Below are positions 11,904 through 16,351 of a stretch of 16,351 nucleotides of DNA, one piece after another; the first letter of the stretch is position 1; each line of letters starts with the position of its first letter. Location of the stretch: contig DCSN01000242.1 in NCBI GenBank assembly GCA_002325645.1, positions 1 to 16,351 on the forward strand, written 5' to 3'. Source of the DNA: Pseudanabaena sp. UBA1465. Its GTDB lineage: Bacteria > Cyanobacteriota > Cyanobacteriia > Pseudanabaenales > Pseudanabaenaceae. The position numbers and the translations under genes are program-made. The notes under the pieces were generated by a model, which saw nothing but the letters and a program-made list of their open reading frames with translations, was not told where the DNA came from and searched no databases.

Positions 11904-13676
11904 ATGACCGTTAGAGAAACATTTCGTCGTACTAAAATTGTTGCAACTATTGGTCCCGCAACCAGTAGCCCTGATATGCTTCGCCAGCTTATTGAAGCAG
12001 GCGCAACTACGTTTCGTTTAAATTTTTCCCATGGAACCCATGCCGATCACCATCGCAGCATTTGTAATATCCGCCAAGTGTCTAGCGAACTAAATCAACC
12101 TGTTGGTGTTTTACAAGATTTACAAGGTCCGAAAATTCGTCTTGGTGTATTTAAAGAAGGGCCGATTACCTTAAATAAAGGTGATAAATTTACCCTGACT
12201 AGCCGCCAAGTTGCAGGGACATTAGAAATTAGCTGCATTACCTATGAAACCCTCGCTGAGGAAGTACCTATCGGCGCGGTAATCATGCTTGATGACGGCA
12301 AGGTAGAAATGGTCGTCGAAGCTGTCAATGCAGAATTAGGAGATCTTTACTGTCGTGTGGTCATTGGCGGCACGCTTTCTAATAACAAAGGTGTCAATTT
12401 CCCAAATGTCCACTTATCGGTCAGTGCAATGACGGATAAGGATCGCGAAGATTTACGATTTGGTTTGTCGGAAGGTGTTGATTGGGTCGCCCTCAGTTTT
12501 GTATGTACCCCTGAAGATATCCTCGAAGTTAAAGATTTAATTGCCGCATCAGGTCGCAACGCTAGTGTGATTGCCAAAATCGAGAAGCATGAAGCGATCG
12601 CCAATATGGAAGCAATTCTCTCGGTATGCGATGGCGTAATGGTAGCGCGTGGTGATTTGGGTGTCGAAATCCCTGCGGAAGATGTTCCGATCGCCCAAAA
12701 GCAATTAATTAAAACCGCTAACCGTATGGGTATTCCCGTGATTACGGCAACGCAAATGCTGGATAGCATGGTAAATAATCCCCGTGCGACCCGTGCCGAA
12801 ATCTCGGACGTAGCTAACGCGATCATTGATGGCACGGATGCCGTCATGCTTTCTAATGAAACAGCCGTCGGCAAATATCCGATCTTGGCCGTCGAAACGA
12901 TGGCAAGAATTGCCGTGCGGATTGAAAGAGAACAAGATTTAAAAATGCAACCCCTCGAAAGCATGGGTCGCGCTGTGCCGAATGCGATCAGTCAGGCGGT
13001 TGGTAATATTGCGATGCAACTAAATGCGGCGGCGATCGTTACCCTGACTAAAACAGGCTCGACGGCTCGTAATGTCAGCAAATTCCGTCCACCGATTCCC
13101 ATTCTGGCAGTTACGCCCAATGTCCAAGTGGCAAGACGATTACAAATGGTTTGGGGTGTGCAGCCTCTAGTTTTGATTTCCTTACCATCGGCAAGACAAA
13201 ACTTTGAAGCAGCCCTTAACCTTGCCCAAGAAATGAAGCTGTTAAGTGCAGGTGATCTCGTAGTCATGTCGGCGGGAACGCTCCAAGACGTAGCGGGTTC
13301 AACCGATTTAGTCAAAGTTGAATTTGTTTCATCGGTAGTGGGCAAAGGCTTAAGCATAGGTTCAGGCATGGTTCATGGTCGCGCCAGAGTTGCCTTCCAT
13401 CATCTCGATGTGCGGGACTTCAATGAAGGCGAAATTCTTGTCATTGACCATACCGACGCTGACTATATTGATGTCATTCGCAAGGCAGCCGCCGTCATTA
13501 CTGAAGAATCAAGCCTCGATTCCCATGCGGTGGTCATTGGTCGAAGACTAGGTATTCCTATTCTGGTTGGAGTCAAAAATGCAACAGGTTTCATTCGCGA
13601 TGGTGAACCTCTCAGTATCAACTTCAGCAAAGGGATGATTTACTCTGGCTCGCGATCGGACGATTTGACATTTTAG
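11904..13676 (+). CDS. pyk: Pyruvate kinase with C-terminal PEP-utilising-type domain
   Basis: A 590-aa enzyme catalysing phosphoenolpyruvate + ADP to pyruvate + ATP in lower glycolysis. The core barrel has 'RTKIVATIGPAT' (9-20), 'RLNFSHG' (38-44), 'GPKIRLG', the catalytic lysine K225 in SVIAKIEK, 'GDLGVEIP' and 'TATQMLDSM' (281-289), with the B domain at about 75-170. The usual regulatory C domain ends near 475. An additional ~100-residue swivelling domain of the PEP-utiliser type follows, with 'TEESSLDSHAVVIGRRLGIP' (533-552, H541). This extra domain occurs in a known subset of bacterial and cyanobacterial pyruvate kinases and is usually not catalytic. The extended -10-like TGG-TATGTT (11868-11876) is a possible promoter element. 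A hairpin follows the stop. Confidence 0.95.
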   Translation: MTVRETFRRTKIVATIGPATSSPDMLRQLIEAGATTFRLNFSHGTHADHHRSICNIRQVSSELNQPVGVLQDLQGPKIRLGVFKEGPITLNKGDKFTLTSRQVAGTLEISCITYETLAEEVPIGAVIMLDDGKVEMVVEAVNAELGDLYCRVVIGGTLSNNKGVNFPNVHLSVSAMTDKDREDLRFGLSEGVDWVALSFVCTPEDILEVKDLIAASGRNASVIAKIEKHEAIANMEAILSVCDGVMVARGDLGVEIPAEDVPIAQKQLIKTANRMGIPVITATQMLDSMVNNPRATRAEISDVANAIIDGTDAVMLSNETAVGKYPILAVETMARIAVRIEREQDLKMQPLESMGRAVPNAISQAVGNIAMQLNAAAIVTLTKTGSTARNVSKFRPPIPILAVTPNVQVARRLQMVWGVQPLVLISLPSARQNFEAALNLAQEMKLLSAGDLVVMSAGTLQDVAGSTDLVKVEFVSSVVGKGLSIGSGMVHGRARVAFHHLDVRDFNEGEILVIDHTDADYIDVIRKAAAVITEESSLDSHAVVIGRRLGIPILVGVKNATGFIRDGEPLSINFSKGMIYSGSRSDDLTF

Positions 13677-13680
13677 CTAT

Positions 13681-13711
13681 ATTACAGTTGGTGCTAAGCA
13701 TCAACTGTAAT
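13681..13711 (+). other. Hairpin between pyk and the alcohol dehydrogenase
   Basis: ATTACAGTTG (13681-13690) and CAACTGTAAT (13702-13711) are perfect arms. Inner pairs extend the stem to 14 bp with one G-T and a TAA loop. It begins 4 bp after the pyk stop and includes the first bases of an in-frame ATG at 13710. There is no U-tract, so it may be a 3'-end structure or an attenuating element. Confidence 0.55.
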
Positions 13712-13727
13712 GTCTTATGAGTTAATC

Positions 13728-14882
13728 ATGGAAAATTTTGCTTTTTACAATCCCGTCAAAATTCTGTTCGGCAAGGGTCAAATTGCGAATATTGCCAAAG
13801 AAATTCCGACTGAGGCAAAAATTCTAGTCACTTACGGTGGTGGCAGTATTAAAAGCAATGGGGTCTATGAGCAAGTTAAGGCGGCTTTAGCTGGTCACAG
13901 CTTTCTTGAATTTGGCGGCATTGAACCCAATCCCCATCTGGAAACTCTCCTCAAAGCCGTTGAGCTAATTCGTGCTGAAGGAATTAATTTCTTACTGGCT
14001 GTGGGTGGTGGTTCGGTGCTGGATGGCACAAAATTTATTGCGGCGGCAGTTAATTTTGAGGGAGATCCTTGGGATATTTTGGCAAAACAAGCGCCCGTAA
14101 AATCGGCCATGCCCTTCGGCACGGTGTTGACCTTGCCTGCCACTGGTTCAGAGATGAATACTAATTCGGTGGTGACAAAGTGGGAAACTCAGGAAAAATT
14201 GTTTTTCGCCAGTCCCTTAGTATTTCCTAAATTCTCGGTACTCGATCCTGAAACTACTTACTCTCTCCCTCCTCGGCAAATTGGCAATGGCATTGTTGAT
14301 GCCTTTACCCATGTAGTTGAGCAGTATTTAACCTATCCCGCAAATGCGCCACTGCAAGACCGTTGGGCGGAGTCGATTCTCCAAACCTTGATCGAAGAGG
14401 GTCCAAAAACCTTAGCTAATCCCCATGATTATGCATCACGGGCAAATGTGGTCTGGGCTGCAACTTTGGCTCTGAATGGATTGATCGGTGCGGGTGTGCC
14501 TCAAGATTGGACTACCCACATGATCGGGCATGAGTTGACGGCTTTGCATGGTCTTGATCATGCTCAAACTCTGGCGGTGGTTTTGCCAAGCACTTTAACG
14601 GTGAAACGCGATCGCAAACGGGAAAAGCTATTGCAATATGCCGATCGCGTTTGGGGTCTAGTCGATGGTACGGAAGAATCACGCATTGATGGGGCTATTC
14701 AGAAAACTCGCGACTTTTTTGAATCTGTTGGTGTGCGGACTCATCTATCAGATTATGGCGTGGGCTTAGATGTGATTCCTTTAATTAGCGATCGCTTTGA
14801 GAAACGTGGTTTTGTGGCTTTAGGTGAGCATCAAGATGTTACGCCCAAAGTTGTCGAACAAATTTTAGCGCTTTGCGCTTAA
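13728..14882 (+). CDS. yqhD: YqhD-type iron-containing alcohol dehydrogenase / aldehyde reductase
   Basis: A 384-aa enzyme of the group III metal-dependent alcohol dehydrogenases. It aligns closely with E. coli YqhD by eye: 'RILFGKG'-like start, 'VTYGGGSIK', 'LEFGGIEPNP', 'LLAVGGGSVLDGTKFIAA', 'LTLPATGSE', 'NGLIGAGVPQDW', 'HMIGHELTALHGLDHAQTLA'. Metal ligands are all present: D191, H195, H264 and H278. E. coli YqhD is an NADPH-dependent reductase of short-chain and peroxidation-derived aldehydes, with Zn in the active site. The ATG at 13728 is preferred over 13710: it aligns with the YqhD N-terminus (MENF versus MNNF), and 13710 lies in a hairpin arm. The detoxification role is inferred from the family. 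It is in the same direction as pyk, 51 bp after it. Confidence 0.9.
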   Translation: MENFAFYNPVKILFGKGQIANIAKEIPTEAKILVTYGGGSIKSNGVYEQVKAALAGHSFLEFGGIEPNPHLETLLKAVELIRAEGINFLLAVGGGSVLDGTKFIAAAVNFEGDPWDILAKQAPVKSAMPFGTVLTLPATGSEMNTNSVVTKWETQEKLFFASPLVFPKFSVLDPETTYSLPPRQIGNGIVDAFTHVVEQYLTYPANAPLQDRWAESILQTLIEEGPKTLANPHDYASRANVVWAATLALNGLIGAGVPQDWTTHMIGHELTALHGLDHAQTLAVVLPSTLTVKRDRKREKLLQYADRVWGLVDGTEESRIDGAIQKTRDFFESVGVRTHLSDYGVGLDVIPLISDRFEKRGFVALGEHQDVTPKVVEQILALCA

Positions 14883-14889
14883 TGTTTTC

Positions 14890-14918
14890 GCAAAAGCGCG
14901 GCTTCGCCGCGCTTTTGC
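14890..14918. repeat. 13-bp perfect hairpin with TTC loop
   Basis: Arms 14890-14902 and 14906-14918 (GCAAAAGCGCGGC and its complement) begin 8 bp after the yqhD stop. There is no U-tract. It shares the GC-rich inner stem and 3-nt loop of the dispersed hairpin family. It lies just ahead of the ribosome site of the phosphatase gene. Confidence 0.6.
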
Positions 14919-14938
14919 AGAGTTCAAGGAATATAAAT

Positions 14939-15406
14939 ATGACCCAAAAACTTTTATTTGTTTGCTTAGGCAATATTTGCCGATCGCCTGCTGCGGAAAA
15001 CATCATGAATCATCTGATCGAGCAAGAAGGCTTAACTGAACAATTTAGCTGTGATTCGGCAGGCACTGGCGGCTGGCACGTTGGCGCACTGCCCGATCGC
15101 CGCATGAGAGGCGCAGCTAAAGAAAGAGGCTTAGATTTTGTGGGTTCCGCCCGACAGTTTGAGGCGATCGACTTACGCGAATTTGACTTAATCTTGGCAA
15201 TGGACAAAGACAACTATCGCAATATTCTCGCCCTCGATCCGCAAGGCAAATATAGGGACAAAGTAAAAATGATGTGTGATTATTGCCAAACCCACAATGA
15301 CAAGGAAGTTCCCGATCCTTACTATGGCGGCGCTGATGGGTTCAATTATGTGATTGATTTACTCTTTGATGCCTGTAGTGGACTTCTCAAATCCCTAAAA
15401 CCTTAA
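14939..15406 (+). CDS. Low-molecular-weight protein tyrosine phosphatase
   Basis: A 155-aa LMW-PTP. The catalytic P-loop C9-LGNIC-R15-S16 is near the N-terminus, and the general-acid aspartate is D127 in DPYYGG (127-132). 'DSAGTGGWHVGALPDRRM' (39-56) and 'LILAMDKDNYRNI' are conserved family blocks. Length is normal. It dephosphorylates tyrosine-phosphorylated proteins in the cytosol; cyanobacterial homologues such as Synechocystis Slr0328 are known active phosphatases. The ATG at 14939 is supported by AAGGA (14926-14930); an upstream in-frame ATG would overlap yqhD and run through the hairpin. Probably co-transcribed with the HdrB-like gene 21 bp downstream. Confidence 0.93.
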   Translation: MTQKLLFVCLGNICRSPAAENIMNHLIEQEGLTEQFSCDSAGTGGWHVGALPDRRMRGAAKERGLDFVGSARQFEAIDLREFDLILAMDKDNYRNILALDPQGKYRDKVKMMCDYCQTHNDKEVPDPYYGGADGFNYVIDLLFDACSGLLKSLKP

Positions 15407-15427
15407 ACTCAACTTCGGTATAGAGAA

Positions 15428-16324
15428 ATGACAGAAACAAAAGCATTGAAATACGCCTACTATTCGGGTTGTGTGGCTAAAGGCGCTTGTAAAGAACTCC
15501 ACGCATCGACCACCGCGATCGCCCAAGCCTTAGGCATTGAATTAGTAGAATTAACTAAGGCAACCTGTTGCGGCTCAGGGACTTTTAAAGAAACCGATGA
15601 ATTAATAGAAGACGTAGTTAATGCGCGGAATATTTCTTTAGCAGAAGAATTGAATCTCAATGTGATGACGCAATGTAGTACCTGTCAAGGCGTACTCGGT
15701 CGGGTGAACGATAAGCTCAAAAGCTCTGATCCTAGTCGCAAAGATGAAGTTAATGCTTTGCTTAATACTCAAGGTCACAATTTTCAAGGCTCGACCGAGG
15801 TTTTACATTTACTCTGGATTCTGATCCGCGACTATGGCTTAGAAAATATAGCCGCTAAAGTAACTCGTTCTTTAGCCAATCTTAAATGTGCCTCCTTTTA
15901 TGGATGCTATTTATTGCGATCGCAAACGGTTACGCGCTTTGATGACCCCTTTAAACCAGAATCCCTAGAAAATATTTTCCGTGCCGTCGGCGCAACTCCC
16001 GTTTATTATGAAGGGCGCGTCCAATGCTGCGGCTGGCCGATTTCCAGCTATGCCCCTAAAGAATCCTTCTCAATGGCAGGACGACATCTGACTGCCGCGA
16101 TCGCCGCAGGAGCAGATTGCATTGTTACACCATGTCCTCTCTGTCACCTCAACCTCGATTCGCGCCAACCTGAAGTCGAAAAAGCGATTGGGCAAAAACT
16201 TGGCATTCCGATTTTGCATTTACCACAATTAATTGGATTAGCGATCGGTATCAATCCTAAAGTGCTTGGCTTAGATCGCCACATCGTTTCCACAAGTTCG
16301 GTCTTACAAAAACTCTCTCTGTAA
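15428..16324 (+). CDS. HdrB-like CCG-domain Fe-S protein
   Basis: A 298-aa protein with two CCG (cysteine-rich) domains as in subunit B of heterodisulfide reductase and in SdhE-type succinate:quinone reductases. The first has C15, C47-C48-G (ATCCGSG), C83 and C86 (CSTC). The second has C154, C160, C200-C201-G (QCCGW), C236 and C239 (CPLC). In HdrB such motifs hold noncubane [4Fe-4S] clusters that handle disulfides. Cyanobacteria make no CoM/CoB, so the substrate must differ; an SdhC/E-like subunit or another thiol/disulfide oxidoreductase is possible. The hydrophobic C-terminus (about 259-275) is moderate and not a clear membrane span. GAGA precedes the ATG. No HdrA or HdrC partner lies in the window. 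Confidence 0.88.
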   Translation: MTETKALKYAYYSGCVAKGACKELHASTTAIAQALGIELVELTKATCCGSGTFKETDELIEDVVNARNISLAEELNLNVMTQCSTCQGVLGRVNDKLKSSDPSRKDEVNALLNTQGHNFQGSTEVLHLLWILIRDYGLENIAAKVTRSLANLKCASFYGCYLLRSQTVTRFDDPFKPESLENIFRAVGATPVYYEGRVQCCGWPISSYAPKESFSMAGRHLTAAIAAGADCIVTPCPLCHLNLDSRQPEVEKAIGQKLGIPILHLPQLIGLAIGINPKVLGLDRHIVSTSSVLQKLSL

Positions 16325-16351
16325 GGATCTGCCGTGTACACACAAGTTATC

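Noticed and set aside
12347..12964. Long open frame antisense to pyk
   Set aside because: It lies wholly within the well-supported pyruvate kinase gene; low-complexity Ser/Ala/Thr-rich translation is typical of a shadow frame.
375..14918. The repeated hairpins as a CRISPR array
   Set aside because: The copies are kilobases apart in separate intergenic gaps, with no regular spacers and no cas genes.

Overview
The window is cyanobacterial chromosome. It carries a photosynthetic petB-petD operon, and the octamer GCGATCGC (HIP1, a cyanobacterial signature) occurs more than 30 times in 16 kb, including inside genes. The overall look (moderate GC, HIP1-rich, short GC-rich hairpins with 3-nt loops between genes) fits a Pseudanabaena-like filamentous or simple unicellular cyanobacterium. 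That genus-level guess is inference only.

Layout, left to right. (1) 19-366 encodes a YkgJ-type cysteine-cluster protein. It is followed by two strong hairpins and then a regulatory stretch with a perfect CRP-type palindrome, leading into a 62-aa cyanobacterial-looking protein of unknown function (622-810). (2) 915-2390 is an exported phospholipase-D superfamily protein with two HKD motifs and an embedded EF-hand-type calcium loop. 2524-3864 is rimO. (3) A 274-bp AT-rich leader precedes a STAS-domain anti-sigma-antagonist-like gene (4139-4564). It converges, across a perfect bidirectional terminator, on a 555-aa membrane-associated protein of unknown function (4634-6301, minus) that carries three copies of an 18-19 residue helix motif. 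(4) petB-petD (minus). The terminator-like hairpin after petD contains the start codon of the 555-aa gene in its loop. PetD has PEWF where PEWY is expected. (5) Divergent from petB: an exported M23 peptidase (7753-8427), then a GNAT acetyltransferase (8473-9063). (6) A compact HigB-HigA toxin-antitoxin operon (minus) whose antitoxin is fused to an ImmA/IrrE-type zinc protease domain, with an inverted-repeat operator over the promoter and start. (7) A 284-bp gap containing a perfect HLR1 (RpaB) box, then ribF (minus), divergent from pyk (plus). The ribF-pyk gap holds a nested palindrome. (8) A plus-strand run: pyk, a YqhD-type alcohol dehydrogenase, a low-molecular-weight protein tyrosine phosphatase and an HdrB-like CCG-domain protein.

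Most of the window is core housekeeping: ribosome modification, cytochrome b6f, flavin cofactors, lower glycolysis and aldehyde reduction. The accessory element is the toxin-antitoxin pair. The least explained items are the triple-repeat 555-aa protein with its terminator/start overlap, the dispersed 3-nt-loop hairpin family, the HLR1 box without an obvious target gene, and the CRP-type site ahead of the 62-aa protein. No tRNA, rRNA, CRISPR array, transposase or prophage gene was seen. No gene-free stretch exceeds 300 bp; the longest are 10483-10766, 3865-4138 and 367-621, and their contents are listed.
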